Shown here piece by piece: positions 34,041-46,606 of a stretch of DNA of 64,000 nucleotides (the first letter of the stretch is position 1; each line of letters opens with the position of its first letter). Position numbers and translations under genes: made by a program. This DNA is from Phlegmacium glaucopus (Eukaryota > Basidiomycota > Agaricomycetes > Agaricales > Cortinariaceae), in NCBI GenBank assembly GCA_015039465.1, contig MU130154.1, positions 310,001 to 374,000 on the forward strand, given 5' to 3'. The notes beneath the pieces are model-generated. The model searched no databases and was not told the origin of the DNA. It worked only from the letters and a program-made list of their open reading frames with translations.

Positions 34041-35366
34041 TTAGCGGTCTCTTCTTCTCCTGGAAGATTCACGAGAGCGGTCCCGTTTTCTGTCCGACCT
34101 ATCTCTGTTATCATCACGGTGCCTGTCACGAACATCACTCCGACGTCTGTCCCTGTCTCTATCTTCGCCTTCGGCGGATCCCCCTCCCCTCGAGTCCCCC
34201 TTCCTTTTACTGCGACCATTGTAACGGCTGGGAGAACGTGAATTGTGCCTGGACGAAATGGCAGTGGAAGGACGTCGGGGGGAGCTAGATCGGTCGCGTG
34301 TGCCATTTGAAGGGGTGTCGCTGCGCTCCTGCTTGATGATAGGCACGTAGCGACGATCAGGTCGTTTTGCTTTAGCGCCTTTCTTGCTTCCGTCATCATA
34401 AACTTCTTGCTCCTTGGCGCCTATACCAAGGAGAGCTGGGCGTGCGCTAGGCACATAGGGTTCTATCAAGCCTTTGCCAGGCTTTCTTGATGCTGATGTT
34501 CCTTCTTTCCATCCCATACCTCTTAAAAGGGCGGCCCCGAATTGGGACACAGGGACTCTAGCGTAATCTTCTAGTGTGGCTACGTCGGGAAGCTCATCCA
34601 CATCTTGTTTAAGCGCATCGGCTTCTGATATTGGGGTCGGAATGATGTCGATGACGGGGCCATTGTGTATTTCGCCATTAGTTTCAGCAAGGATGGCTCG
34701 TAAAGCCTTCTGGTCTTCGGTTTCTTCTTCAATCTCCATCTTAACATCTTCGGCATCTTCACCGATATTTAGCTCTTCCACTACAGAAATAACCTTCTGC
34801 TTCACTTGTAGTCCTGATAGCACCGGACCAGAATTGATTGTATCTTTTGTTCCAAGGCCACCGACGCTTCCATCTTTGCCGGTCAATGTCGCCGCTGAAG
34901 GAGGAACATATTGGCTTCCGTTTCGTCTCTTACGAGCAAGTTCCCTCCAATCCTTATTCTTCAGAGCGGCGATAACCAGGGGTTTATTAACCTTCTTCTC
35001 TCCATTCAAACTATTGATGATACCCAAAGTAACTTTTGTGAGTTGAAACAACTGCAATGGTGGGGAAAGGAAAGAAACACACCGCTGAACTCCAAACTTG
35101 TCAAATCCTGTTACGAGTTCATCTTCGATGACATTATCCTCGTCGCTTGAGTCATTGTGGTGTTGCTCCTGAGAGCGAGGCGGGTACGGTGAGGAAGTTG
35201 CACTCCTGGCAAGTGGGCTACCAAGAGTCGGGTCATCATTTGATAAAATGCGGCGAGGAAGAGGGGGTATTTTGAAAGATGAGCCTGCGTCTGATTCTGG
35301 ACCCGACGAGGCTGCTCTCGAGACTGGTGAGGGCCTACGAATGGTGAAGGAGACCTTTGAGGACAT
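34041..35366 (-). CDS. SPP2: Spp2/GPKOW-family G-patch pre-mRNA splicing factor
   Basis: Exons 35366-35083 and 35010-34041 join to 1254 nt (417 residues). The start MSSKVSFTIRRPSPVSR was chosen over an in-frame ATG at 35381 because SKVSFxIRRP is the usual beginning in fungi. Then come DELVTGFDKFGVQRLNGEKK, PLVIAALKNKDWRELARKRR, and a G-patch-like Spp2 domain: VPVSQFGAALLRGMGWKEGT, then RPALLGIGAKEQEV. The C-terminal 110 residues are Arg/Asp/Ser-rich, with RDRSDRKRDRSRESSRRRRD at the end. Spp2 binds and activates the DEAH helicase Prp2 before the first splicing step, in the nucleus. Human GPKOW also has KOW domains that are not seen here. Confidence 0.88.
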   Translation of the reverse strand: MSSKVSFTIRRPSPVSRAASSGPESDAGSSFKIPPLPRRILSNDDPTLGSPLARSATSSPYPPRSQEQHHNDSSDEDNVIEDELVTGFDKFGVQRCVSFLSPPLQLFQLTKVTLGIINSLNGEKKVNKPLVIAALKNKDWRELARKRRNGSQYVPPSAATLTGKDGSVGGLGTKDTINSGPVLSGLQVKQKVISVVEELNIGEDAEDVKMEIEEETEDQKALRAILAETNGEIHNGPVIDIIPTPISEADALKQDVDELPDVATLEDYARVPVSQFGAALLRGMGWKEGTSASRKPGKGLIEPYVPSARPALLGIGAKEQEVYDDGSKKGAKAKRPDRRYVPIIKQERSDTPSNGTRDRSSSPRRPSTAISSRHNSRSPSRYNGRSKRKGDSRGGGSAEGEDRDRDRRRSDVRDRHRDDNRDRSDRKRDRSRESSRRRRDR

Positions 35367-36840
35367 GACAGTTTGAGTCAAAAGACCGTGTTAGCTGCTT
35401 ATGTCATCCAAGCTCTGTATAAAAATGTTCGTGTCAACTGTTGGATCAATTAAGTAGTATATAAAATGTATTGAGTCCTCCTACTTATCCTGACTGTCAT
35501 GTTATTCTTAGGGTAGGAGCGTCAGAAACCGGCGTATGCACGACGACAAAACAAAACCTCAAAACGTATACACTGAAATGCATTTTCACTGACTACGTTA
35601 TAATTACATATAACCACCCCACAGAAAATTAAAGGCAGCGAAAAAGGTCTTAAAAGTCCTTCAAAGTCCTACCTTAATGACGCATGGGCAACATTCTAAA
35701 AGCTGCCTGCGAATGAACGGCAATGAAGCCAACTGTCGTTGAAGACATCACGACCATGTCACGCCATCAGGCTTCCTATAATTCGTCACGCATCAGCGAA
35801 AACAAGCTTGCAACAGGCTCTAAAGTATGAAAAAATAGATTCATGTATTCCTATTTTCAGAGGGCTTATTGTCTGATTCTGTTGGGGATGCTGTTCATAT
35901 TGTCGATGTGTTAGCTGTGGGTTTGAAAAAATGCGATGCACATCATGCAATCGTCATACTTGTCTTCAATTGAAACCTTCTCCCATCCTGCCTTCACAAC
36001 GGTGGCGCAGGCACTACTTCATATTCCCCCTACATTTATACATTTATATACTGAGAACCCAAAACCCTATGTAAGGTCCCGACTGTTAGGTCCAGCTTTG
36101 GTCCAGCTTTGGTCCAGCCTTGCAGGAACAGCAATAGAGTCAGCTCCATTAATGATGACAGTAGAATGGTTCTTAAGTTTGCCTTGAAGTTCTACCTACC
36201 CAAACTTACCGGGCCACTACCTTGCTCCTCACCCAGTGAACAATTTTTTTTGGCCCATCACGCATCACATCGAGGTGTGAACATCAAGTCCAGTGAACAT
36301 TGGTACACATCAAACATCACAAGGCGTGAATAATAGTACAGTAGTTATTAAATTTTTACAAGGAAGCGGCGGAGATGCTCCCATAACACAGTGTTCAGTA
36401 TCAACGGGCATTGGAAGATATGCGAGGTCTGTGAAGCAAATGAGAGTAACACACTTACAGGGAAGAGACTGGAAGAGACACTGCTATTGCCTTATATGGT
36501 TGATGGTACCTGGTTGTTCCCACAATGAGTTAGTTCGCTGCTGGGCGGTCTCGACCTGGTATCCTTAATTTTTTTCCTGACAAGCTTTTGAGCTGAAATA
36601 CCTGAGTTGCCTATGTAAGGTCAGTGAAAATGCATTGCATAGAATTAATCCCAAGTCGGTTAATCGATCCTTGGTTACGTGGACTTTGACAATTAGCTCA
36701 TTCGCGAGTCGGCGGCGGTTGGAATTGCGACATGTCATTCAGTCGTTCCCTGTGTGCGTGTGATGGCCGCACAAAATAAATATGTACTTAGGCAGTGCAG
36801 TAAAGACGTACCCACTGACTTACCTCCCATCTTTTCCATA
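35367..36840. other. Gene-poor intergenic region
   Basis: About 1.5 kb lies between two divergent genes (Spp2 minus, DUF6533 plus). It holds only short frames with no domain features, a small tandem repeat at 36089-36120, and many short imperfect repeats of a CATCACA/GTGAACA type near 36230-36330. Promoters of both flanking genes must lie here. Confidence 0.4.
36089..36120. repeat. Short tandem repeat, 11-bp unit, about three copies
   Basis: The unit GGTCCAGCTTT occurs twice in full (36089-36099, 36100-36110) and a third time as GGTCCAGCCT (36111-36120). Confidence 0.85.
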
Positions 36841-38210
36841 ATGGCGGGTCCTGATGATCCTTCGGATCAGTGGGCAATGTTCCAAGTTCGATATGTTTGT
36901 TGTGAGTACTTTGAGTCTTATCTTTGGCATTGAAATTTAAGGTCATTCTTTAGACGCAGCACTTAGTTTCGTCACCTGGGAATGGCTGATCACCTTGTCT
37001 TTTGAGGTTGACTTCATTTGGAGGTGAGAGTGACACACCGCCGGTCATGCTAGGCGACTTTAACAAGTACCATTCTATCAAAGGAAAGAAACTCCGAGGT
37101 ACACGAAATTACTATACTGTGCGCCTCGCTATCTGGGTCTAATCTCCTTGATGTATGACATTTCCGAGTCCTTTGTCGTGAAATATGAATAACCTGAACA
37201 AAAATATAGCTGCAATGCCGTTGGGATTTCCTATGTACATCAGATATATTTTGTGAAGCATGCAAGATGTCAATGGTTGTATGCATTTCAACTTTTAGCG
37301 ATGGACATTATCCTCTTGTCGCTAGAGGTCCTCCTCCTGGTCCGCAGTGAGTTCTTCCATGTTCATATCGTCCTTGGCACCAACTTCTAGAAATTTGACT
37401 CGTCATCCACAAGTATTCGCTCTTTATGATCGTAGGCAACGGATCGCTGTCTTTTTGAGTATCATGTTGGGCTTGAAAACAATTGCTGTTATCATCCTCA
37501 GTATTTTCGCTGTCCGTAGGACCGGATTTGGCGATGCATGTTTAATACAGCGTTCTCCCAGCGTTGTTCTGTATATCAGGTAATGCCGTTATTGCACGAA
37601 CTTATTGAATTCCTTCGACTGACATTCTTGGAATAGCGTCTTGGAGGTGCTCATCCAGACGTTCATTTGGACTGCGACGCTGTATAAGCATCTCCTCACT
37701 TGTTGGGAAACTGGGTGGCGGGACATTCCCCTCTTGACACTCGTTACACGGGATGGTACCTTCACATTTGTTGTTCTTTTGGGTGAGTGAGGCCTTCTCA
37801 GGCTGCGGACCGGCACCTAACTTTTGATTTTTCTGTCCAGTTCTTTATCTGCTCTCCTTGACAGAAGCAATCAGTGGCGCACAGCATATGATAAAAATGA
37901 AACCAAGACCTATGTTGACCAGTCTTGCTGTCCATAACATAATTTTCCCGTACGTCGTCCTTCCATCTTATATTGTTAATATACCTTTTTCTTGACCCAC
38001 AATTCTGCCGTAGCATCATTATGGCCGTCACATCCCTTTCTGTGAGTGAAAAGCCCACACCATTATAACACATTAAACTTCCGTGTCGCGTCTCATCATC
38101 TATAGAGCTGCCGGTTGATCATGAACATGCAAACCTTTACTTGCCCGGAACTAGAAGACGACGAACACGAGGGCGGAGTTCAACTAACTACGCTCTACCG
38201 ATCCACATGA
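36841..38210 (+). CDS. DUF6533 multi-pass membrane protein
   Basis: Nine exons join to 891 nt (296 residues): 36841-36901, 36954-37023, 37084-37152, 37210-37346, 37414-37579, 37637-37782, 37841-37949, 38014-38041, 38106-38210. The start MAGPDDPSDQWAMFQVRYVC leads into the DUF6533 signature YAALSFVTWEWLITLSFEVD, then FIWRKETPRYTKLLYCAPRY and LGLISLICNAVGISYVH. Later segments are WLYAFQLLAMDIILLSLEVL, LLVRIFALYDRRQRIAVFL, and ending helices LYLLSLTEAISGAQHMIKM. About seven membrane helices are expected. This family is greatly expanded in Agaricomycetes and has no known function; a receptor-like role is speculative. The C-tail is short and acidic (CPELEDDEHEGGVQ). Confidence 0.85.
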
Positions 38211-38768
38211 TTGATTAATTCAACTCAATAGCATTGAATGCAACAATATTTCTACACAACGATCAATGTCTGCCATTGTCCCACTAAGGCCCATATCCGA
38301 ACATAGCATCAAGAATCATTGATGCTTGAATTGAACTGTTCACAATAGTGAACCGATGTTCCAGTTGGATGTATATAGCATAAACAATTGCGGCTAGAGA
38401 TGATGATGACAAAGGATCTTGATTTACATAGCCTCAGCAGTATGTTACAGGAACTTGAAAGCGAGACGATGACCGACACTGAACACAGGTCGTCGACAGT
38501 ATATGTAAGTGATAAGTACTACACAAAGCGGGAACATGACCGGCTTGATATAAAAAGAGTTACACATGATACAACACCAGGAATACCTGAAAAAAAAAAA
38601 AGAGGACAAGTGACAAATAATGAAAATGACGATAACAATGCCTACAAGATAGCATGTAAAAAAGTTGTACAGATGCGTGTGCGGATGAATGAATGAATCG
38701 TACAACACCAATAATCGAAACAATAAGGGGAAGAGAGAGTGAGGAAAAAATTTAAACAGGAGTATTGT
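38211..38768. other. Convergent 3' region
   Basis: 558 bases between two convergent stops, with a 13-base A-tract near 38589. No gene is supported. Confidence 0.45.
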
Positions 38769-41700
38769 TCAGGCTTTGCCTTTAAATGTCTGCATAAGAG
38801 ACTTGATAGCTCCAAAGCGTTTGCTCGTTGGGGGAGTTGGAGGAGAGGGACGAGTGACTGCTTGTTCATTCGCTGGATAGCCCATCCTCGTCAATTTGTT
38901 TGCGCTTCTAACCTCACGCTTTCCTCTGACAGGGTTGGAAAGTGGTGCGGTGGAGACGCGGTATAATGGAGGAGATTCGATTTCTGCGTCTGCACCACCA
39001 TCACAAGAACTAATGCAACTTAGAGACTCGTCTGGAGGTGCATGGAGAGCCTGGGACGTTACGAGTTGGTTAAATTCAGATTTCGTGGAAGAGACAGGAT
39101 TGACTGTATATGGGGAAATGGCCTCGGTATTCCTGGTCAGTTGCATGGGTGAATAACTCTGTGTGAGATCCTCAAGCCATGTTGGCGAATGATTTGCAGC
39201 AGACGTAGAACGTGAAGATTGATGCGATGCCGACCGTCCCGTAAAAGTCGACTCCAAATTTGGAGAATGGACTGTGGAATTTGAGGTCAGTGCAAGATTC
39301 AAGATGCTTTCAATTTTTTTCAACGTACTCCTTCCATCGGCCGTTGAAGGTCTACGAGGATCCTTAGGCCGTCGTCCGACTCCTTCAACACCCTGGTTAT
39401 TTTCAAGACTCAATTGTCTTTCCACTCCATCTGGACCTGTCAGTATGGGAATGCTGCCCAACACAAGGCCAGCGGCACTGCGAGATGGAACATGGTCCTT
39501 CCGGGTACTTTCCTTCTGCTCCCTCAGCTTCCTTTCGAGTGCCAAACTTTCACCGTAGGCAGCCAACATCGCGCTTAACGGGGTGCGACCAGTACTAGAG
39601 GACAAAGGAGACAAATCGGGAGTATTAGCAAAATCCAGGGCTTCCTGACGGGCACGTTCCACAAGGGCTTCAGCTTGAGCATGAGAGGATATAGAGGTAA
39701 TATCAATATCTAATGGGGCATGAGCACGCCTTTGGTTCAAGCCACCATTATAATTTACTGCCTCTAAAACATCAGCTTGGGCAAATGACATGAGCTTGTC
39801 ACTCTCCTGAGGAAGTATCGACCCATTTCCGGGAGTAGATACCAACGGACTGGTACCGCTGTCACTAGTAAAACTCAGCTGCGGGTTGCGACTATCGGAA
39901 GTGCTGCTGTCGCTGCTCAGGGAGTCGCCTCTGTTGCGAGTGTCTGCTGAAATTGGAGCTAGTAGACCGCGAGGAGAAGAAGAATCCTCATGGTCCTCCG
40001 TCATTAAGGATGGCGGTTGGTTGATACTGAAGGGAAAATCGGCATTGATCACGGTCATGGTGGGGTCAGTGACGTTGTCGCCCGTGAGAATAGGTGAGAG
40101 TGAAGACTCAGAAGATGAGGTGAAAGACTGTCCTCGCTGGCGTTGTAGTAACACAGACGGGACATTTAAAGTTTTCTCAAGAGAAGAACCAAGGTCCATG
40201 TCAGGCAATATTGGCAGACCATAGTTGTCCTCATGCTCTAGCTCACCGACGTCGATCAGGGTGGCACGCGATTCTTGTTCGCTGACGCCGTTGGTCTGAA
40301 TCTTCAATCTGGAGAGTGACCCAGAACTATCGTAAGATTTGAGCGTAGGACTATCTGTAGTCTTGTCCCTGACTCTCCGATCATTGCTAGGGGAAGAGTC
40401 AAAGCGAAGAGTCCTCGGATTTGACGCAGATCCTTGTCCAGTAGATGATATCCGGTTATGTGGCCTAAGAATACCAGGCCTTGGACTGGGACTAGGTTTT
40501 CCGCTCTCCAACTCAAGATTTGTATCCGAGCTAGTGACAGCGTCCTTATCGATTGCATCCAGAGTGCCAATCAAGGAAGGGACAGATGTATTTGTGTTGT
40601 GACCTGAATAAATTGGGGTGAACCTGGCCAAAGGGCTAGAGGGCTTTCCCCTTTCATCGGCATCAAGAACTGCCCGAGGGACCTCATTTGGCGTTCCCGG
40701 AACATTGGGTCGTATTCGGTGTTGCTGCTGCTGTGATAAATGCAGTTCAAATGCAAGTGGGATGTTTGAGCGGGGAGGAGTCCGTAGAGACCCTGATGCT
40801 TTCCGAGTCATAGGTGGTGGAGAGGAAGTAAGAGATTGGGTTTGAGAAATGAGAAGGGTACCTTTATTTGATGCGTCGCTGCCGCGATGAAACCGAAACC
40901 CAGAACGAGAAGTAGAAGTTGAGTAGCCTGTAGAGTTCGGATTTTCGTTCAAATCGGTATTTGATAGCTGACTTAAACGACTTTGGGTGATTGGCAAAGG
41001 AAGTGTAACTGTTGAACCAAAAAACTCTGAATCGCCGGGACTATGTCGATTAGAGCTAGCTTCTGGTAAATTGCCGCTGCTCCCTGACGTTTCGCCAGGC
41101 TGAGCCTTCTTGAAAATATTTAACAAAGAGTATTTGCTGCCCAATTTTCGGCCATAGCCGCCTCTCCCATACACTGGGAAATATGCTTCTTGTTCCGGCG
41201 TTTGATCGCTCCCTGTACCCGCCGACCTTGGACGACGTTGATACGGGTTCTCGGGTAGGGAGTTTGAGAAAGATGAATTTGGATCACGAATATGCTCATT
41301 GGCATGAAGTTGTAGAACATGAGGCAGGGACGGCCGTCTGGCTGTGGGGTCGATAGGTGAGCTGGCTGTGGGGTCTACTGGGTAGAAAGAGTATTCCCCA
41401 AAAGGCTGGTGAGGAGGTGAGGGCAGTGTGGAGATTTGCGATGACTGTGCCGTCCTTGATTGCGAATCTGTGGATTTGAGCATATTCAATGCTGTGTCAA
41501 TCGACTGCTTTACGTGTAAGGATTTTCGTGAGGGGATGGTTTCTGGAGAACGAGAAGGTTGTTGTTCGTGGGCGTGCTGTCCTATGCTTGATCCAGGGTG
41601 TATATCATATCCTTCACGATCTCTAAGGTCCTGGTCCTTATTCAATATCCAATCGTTCAAGACTTTGGCACATTCAACCCAACCATTCTGCTGAGCAAGC

Positions 41701-42204
41701 ATCTCTGGTGTAACTCCGTGCTTGTCCGCTCGATCCGCATGCGCGCCGTGCAGAAGTAGAAGTGTAACAACATCTGTGTTTCCGTTTGCGGCAGCGAAAT
41801 GAAGGGGAGTAGATCCTGAAGTGCCCACAATAGGTGCTGAAGAATCGCGGTTTTTGTCATTGGAGTACTTTCTTGGCAGACTTGAAAAGTATAATTTTCA
41901 GTTTGATGGGAGAGTGTTGAGAAGGATAGAAACAAAGCCACTAACCGAGGTGCATTGACATCTGCGCCATGATCAATCAATACTTTGACAACTTGCACAT
42001 TGCCGCCCGCACAAGCAGCATGCAGAGGAAGAACGCCATCGAGTACCGAATTGATCGGTTGGCCGTGATAAAGGGCATACTCGACGAGACCAACGTTGCC
42101 GGTAGCAGCTGCGGAGTGTAAGCCGAGACTGGGGACTGAAGGATGTGGGGTGAGCTATGTTTCATTGTTTGTAGACGGGCGGGACCTACATTCGGTGGTA
42201 ACAT
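38769..42204 (-). CDS. Ankyrin-repeat protein with a very long disordered C-terminal region
   Basis: The main exon, 41871-38769, follows an intron at 41872-41945. Ankyrin repeats read GLHSAAATGNVGLVEYALYH, PLHAACAGGNVQVVKVLIDH, TPLHFAAANGNTDVVTLLLL and TPEMLAQQNGWVECAKVLND, so three to four repeats occupy the first 170 residues. The remaining 950 or so are Ser/Pro/Thr-rich and disordered, ending with the basic PPTSKRFGAIKSLMQTFKGK. The first exon is uncertain. An ATG at 42204 gives MLPPN and would need an intron with a weak GTCCCG donor to reach the frame of the first repeat. Ankyrin repeats bind proteins; partners and location are unknown. The long disordered tail with many SP/TP sites suggests phosphorylation. 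Confidence 0.75.
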
Positions 42205-42661
42205 TGTACTTTGCCTCTGCTTTGTGATACGGCATTCTCAATGGAACGGGCATGGTTGCAAGAACCAGCCGAGTGCTTTCAGGACTAGTATATCGTCAAG
42301 AATGTGTGGTCCAAGCCAGCAATCACACTATTGTCTCTGGCTAATTATAGTCTTGCTGGGGGCGGTGTAAGCTTGGATAGCGATCAGTGAACTGAAGTTT
42401 CTCCAAAGGCCGTCCTAGGCGACACAGACAACAACGAAAGGCCTTATACCGAGGGGGAAAGAGACGAGGAGATGAGTGTTGAGCAAAAGGACATGTCTGG
42501 TGTGCCAATGGATAGAACTACCAAATCGGGATACCCAATTTTGGATTATCTCATCAAACGATCCGTGCATTTCGTACAGGAATAATTATTTAATAAAAAT
42601 AAAAATTGGTTGATTAAATTTTTGGACGGTCATATTCGCCTTTTACTGAGTGGATTTCCAG
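42205..42661. other. Intergenic, ankyrin gene promoter
   Basis: 457 bases between two minus-strand genes. No coding frame is supported. An AT-rich stretch at 42585-42620 is the likely 3' region of the regulator gene. Confidence 0.4.
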
Positions 42662-45098
42662 CTATGATACCATGCGAGTGTTCTCAACCCTCGCATGGGA
42701 ATCTCGCGTCCCATCATCTCTCACGTTGCTCATTGAATATTGCGTATGTGGATAATTTCCATTGAGATCCTTGCTCACATCCGAGAGAAGTGATAACATG
42801 AACTTTGGTGCCTTGAGCGTTTCGGGGTCGTCCTTTGTTTCAGACGGCTGAGAACCCTTTGTCTCCGACCAACGCTGCTCTTGAATTGTGATCAGAACCT
42901 CGATTGCCCTAGCAGCGATTTCGCTCGTCTTCCCAGGTTCTCGGAGACGCCAATCATTGAAGGTGAGCAACGCTGATTGAATCAACATGTCAGCTTCCAT
43001 TAACTTTTCCCGCCACGAATACTGAGCCAGAGTGGTGCGAAGCGCCACTGAAGCTTCAAAGAGAGAGAAACACCCCTCAAAGCCCCAGGCAACTCCAGGA
43101 TGAATCGAAGCATGCAGGTCGCCGGTGACTGCGTTATATCGGGCAGTCTGAAAGCGAATTGTTCGTGTAGAGAGCGATATACATCTCTCCAGGCTTTGTC
43201 GCTTATGTAGGGGTGCTTGAGGAGGGCGGCAGTGTCCAGTAGACGATGCGACGAGAAGCTTCAGTCGACTCATGAAATACCATGTGTGGATTGTGTATCT
43301 CTGACGATCGAGGATCACCAGATCAGCAGACGTGTAATCATGAAGCAAAGCAACGTCATAATCTATCTGGTATTCCAGAGGAAGATGATCTTCCCATTGT
43401 TCGAGTTTACAATCCATATCGAGAAAGATACCGGAGTTGGGGCATTCCACGCCGAAGCACTGGTTATTTAATGAGTCGTTAAGCATGTAAATGTAAGTGG
43501 GCTTATACACACCTTGTCCAAAACATCTCCCATCATATCGGCTAACCCTGCGAACATGGCCTGGCCAGCATTAAACAGGTTTCTTGATCCATCGTCGTTG
43601 AATGTATGGGACAATTCGACGTCGTAGGTGTCTCGTCGAATTGCCTGCCGCCGACCAAGGACGTAGGAATAGGTTCTTCATTCATTAGCGCGAGCGGCGT
43701 ACATAAGGGAAAAAACCTACTTATCCCAGATGTACATACCCCACCATGCGCGTCTTCTCAACAATTTCTCGTCAGCTGACATCATTTGCCAGAGCTTGCA
43801 ATCTGGATCACGATGTATACCGACTGCTACAGCATTGCGTATGACATGCCCCACCAGTTTCCAAGCCTCACTGACACGTCCCTGCTCCGCAAGATAATTG
43901 CACATCAGAAGTGCTGCTAGGCATCCCAAAACAGTGCCATCGGTCATCGACCTTGTGCTAGGCGTGCTCAAATAGTCGTCTTCGGCTATGCGCCGAGCCG
44001 TCATCGCAAAGATGAAATAGTCATCACTGCATTGAGTCGGCGAATGATGCATTACATCCCTGTATGCGGACTGTGGCGTGGATGCTAGCATCAGCCAGTT
44101 AGCATTGATCTGCGACTCCATAGCTTGTCTTTTCTGTAAACTCTCCCACATCTGTAGCATTGCCCCACGAAACCACTCTTCGGGAATACCATATCGCCAA
44201 TTTACTTCAGCGAAAAAGGCTGCCGTCAGTGTCTCTACGACCAGCATCGAAGGAAGACTATGGACGAGTGCTTCAATGGTAACTTGGGAGGGCATATACG
44301 CAAAACGATATCCAAATTCACGATTAGCATCTCATCAGTCGATTTGGCATACAGGAAACGCGGCGCGGTTTTGGCGGTGACCTGATAGGCACGTAAATAA
44401 TGAATTATCTGACGGTTATAATCAAACTCACCGAATGCAGTGCGCATATAACGCTTCCCCTCCCGATAAATTCGCCGTGGTGAGCAATGGAAATTAGGGC
44501 CATCAGAGACGTCATTTCATAAGACATATCATCCAGTGGAACTTCTGGAAATGAAAAAGTCCCCAGAGTAGACTCCATAGGATCAACAGCATACTCATTG
44601 GCAACGTTCTTCCCTGGGGATTGTGTCTGCAAGGTATATGAGGGGAAGGTGTTACTTGTACCAATGTCTGTGACATTTGAAGATGGGGGAGATCCAAGGG
44701 TTGCAGAAGGAGAACCATATTGCTCTCGTGTTTTTTCAAGCTCTTTCTCGAGAGTTGCTACTCTGAGTTTGAGCCTTTGAATCTGCATACTTTTATCCGG
44801 TTGAACCGAATCTCGAAGAGTACTTGTCGGTGGTCGAGCAGGAGTTGGTCGAGCCAGTGGCGCTGTCTCCCATCGACAAAGATGTGAGACGCCGCGGGTA
44901 ACGCAAAGAGAGCAAGGGTGATTGCGATCACATTTCTTGGATTAGCACCTAGAATACATTTTCTAGATAACGAGCAAGAGGAGAGTAACTCGCCTGTCGC
45001 CTTTTAGTGCATTCAACGCAACTAAGACGAAGTCGCCTGCGAGTTTTTTTCTCCTTCAGACCTTTACTTCCTTCGGACTCATGGCTGCTTTGTTCCAT
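42662..45098 (-). CDS. Zn2Cys6 transcription factor with fungal-specific domain
   Basis: The start MEQSSHESEGSKGLKEKKTR is followed by the zinc cluster RLSCVECTKRRQKCDRNHPC, then SLCVTRGVSHLCRWE, giving all six cysteines. The join inside it requires an intron at 44936-44993 with a GCGAGT donor. A coiled-coil dimerisation helix follows (IQRLKLRVATLEKELEKTRE). The fungal regulatory domain includes SQVTIEALVHSLPSMLVVE, FFAEVNWRYGIPEEWF, VGIHRDPDCKLW and LRRRAWWGMYIWDKYSYVLG. Later parts are FNAGQAMFAGLADMMGDVL and QWEDHLPLEYQIDYDVALL. It is a nuclear DNA-binding regulator with unknown targets. The splice structure between about 44280 and 44450 is not resolved: two frames both look partly coding there. 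Confidence 0.8.
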
Positions 45099-45256
45099 AC
45101 TTTCAATGTAATACTCCAGCAAAACTGCCAGTGTACATAACGGCACAGTCACACACAGCGGTTGACTGGTATTCAAAATCCTTTTTCGTAAGCTGAAGCT
45201 TTAGAGACCACTATAGAAGATGTCAATGGTATTTAGCTATCTAAGGTTAGTACTAC

Positions 45257-46468
45257 TCAAACATTGAGCAATCTTTTACCACCTTGCCAAACTGCAAAAC
45301 TAACTGCCGTCATTGGGACCACTTTCAAGTATCCTATCGTTAGTCCAATATAAAACCCTCTCCATCCAGATGTCTGCCATATTGCGAAGATAGTCTCGCC
45401 CCACCGAAGCCACCTATCTGGCTGAGTAATGCCACCGACCTGCATTCGTCGGCGTACCACTTCAAAAGGGTACGATGCTGTCTGAGCAATAGCGCCTGAT
45501 GTTGCACCGATCGCAAGGTCCGCGAATGGCGTTGGTGATGCGTGTCCCACCTTGGAGGGAGGCAGAAAATAAGAACGTAAAAAACCCCAACTCAGGAACG
45601 AAACGCCAGCGTAGGGGATCATACCCATCACAGTCACGGTGAATCCACGGTAGAATTTCAAGAGGGGAAAGCGGGTGATAGAGGGGTTCACATTCACGGG
45701 AGATTTTTGCGGCGACGAGATAGAAGACAGAATCGTTCCCTCGTGATAGATTTGACGAGCTGCGCCCAAAAACGAGGGACGGATGGACACACCAGATTTA
45801 TCGCTGGTGCGTGTTTGAAATGCCATGCGCACCCGAATAACCTCAAGTGGATATGTGCAGAAAACAGACATTGTACCTGTCGAGCTCCATCAGAATGAGT
45901 ATAAGGGTAGGATGGTAAACGCACCAGAGATGGCCCCCGCCATAAAGCGACGAAGATTTGTCTCTTCTTGTCTACTCGGCATGAGGAACTAGAGATAATG
46001 TAAATATCATCAGAATATATTCTTTGCAAATTTAACTCACGTAGTGAACCTGGTCGTATGCCATGAATTTTATGGCTGCATAAGGGAAAACACGAAGGAG
46101 TGTTGCAGAATGACCCTGGAAGAGTCCACGAAACCCGCCGTCTCTATAGATTTCGACGCCAGCACGAAAAGCGCCACTCCAGGATCCTGTGATACTATGA
46201 GATTTGTAACCAAGGAAGATCCGGATACAAACTTCTTACCTGCATACTTTTGAAAGTCTGGATTGGAGGCTTGAAAAAGGATCTTGACTCGGTCAAGTGG
46301 TGCGACAACTGTTTTCGCCTGGGGTTGAAAGGGGTCAAGAACGGGAAAATTGTTGAAGAGGGTGGAAAGACATACAACACACCCAGCAACTCCACCAGCC
46401 AAACCAGAACGGATGATGTAGTGAAAAGATTGCCTTTCTGGTTGGGCAGATGCAGCATTTGGACTCAT
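45257..46468 (-). CDS. LEU5: Mitochondrial carrier, Leu5/SLC25A42-like (coenzyme A transport)
   Basis: The protein begins [20 protein letters not shown], then [20 protein letters not shown] and [16 protein letters not shown], the first carrier repeat with its PLDRVK signature. The second repeat starts [20 protein letters not shown] and continues [10 protein letters not shown]. The third gives [20 protein letters not shown], then [13 protein letters not shown], and the end is [10 protein letters not shown]. Six membrane helices in three repeats are expected, in the inner mitochondrial membrane. [20 protein letters not shown] and [20 protein letters not shown] lie between. This subfamily carries CoA or related adenine nucleotides. 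The stop-to-start gap to the regulator gene is only 158 bases. Confidence 0.85.
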
Positions 46469-46606
46469 TCGCAAATCTAGGAGATCATAAAGGTGAACGA
46501 TAGGGAAGTGTTGACGAGTACATAGAATGCTGACGGCAAACGGCGATCAAAAACACCTCCCACCGGTGAAGATCCGTCACCCTGTCCCGTACCGTTATAA
46601 CCTAAC

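Noticed and set aside
34576..35046. Plus-strand open frame of 156 codons
   Set aside because: It is antisense to the Spp2 gene; its Ser-rich sequence comes from the acidic stretches of that gene.
39886..40224. Plus-strand open frame within the ankyrin gene
   Set aside because: It is the mirror of the Ser-rich tail, with no motif of its own.
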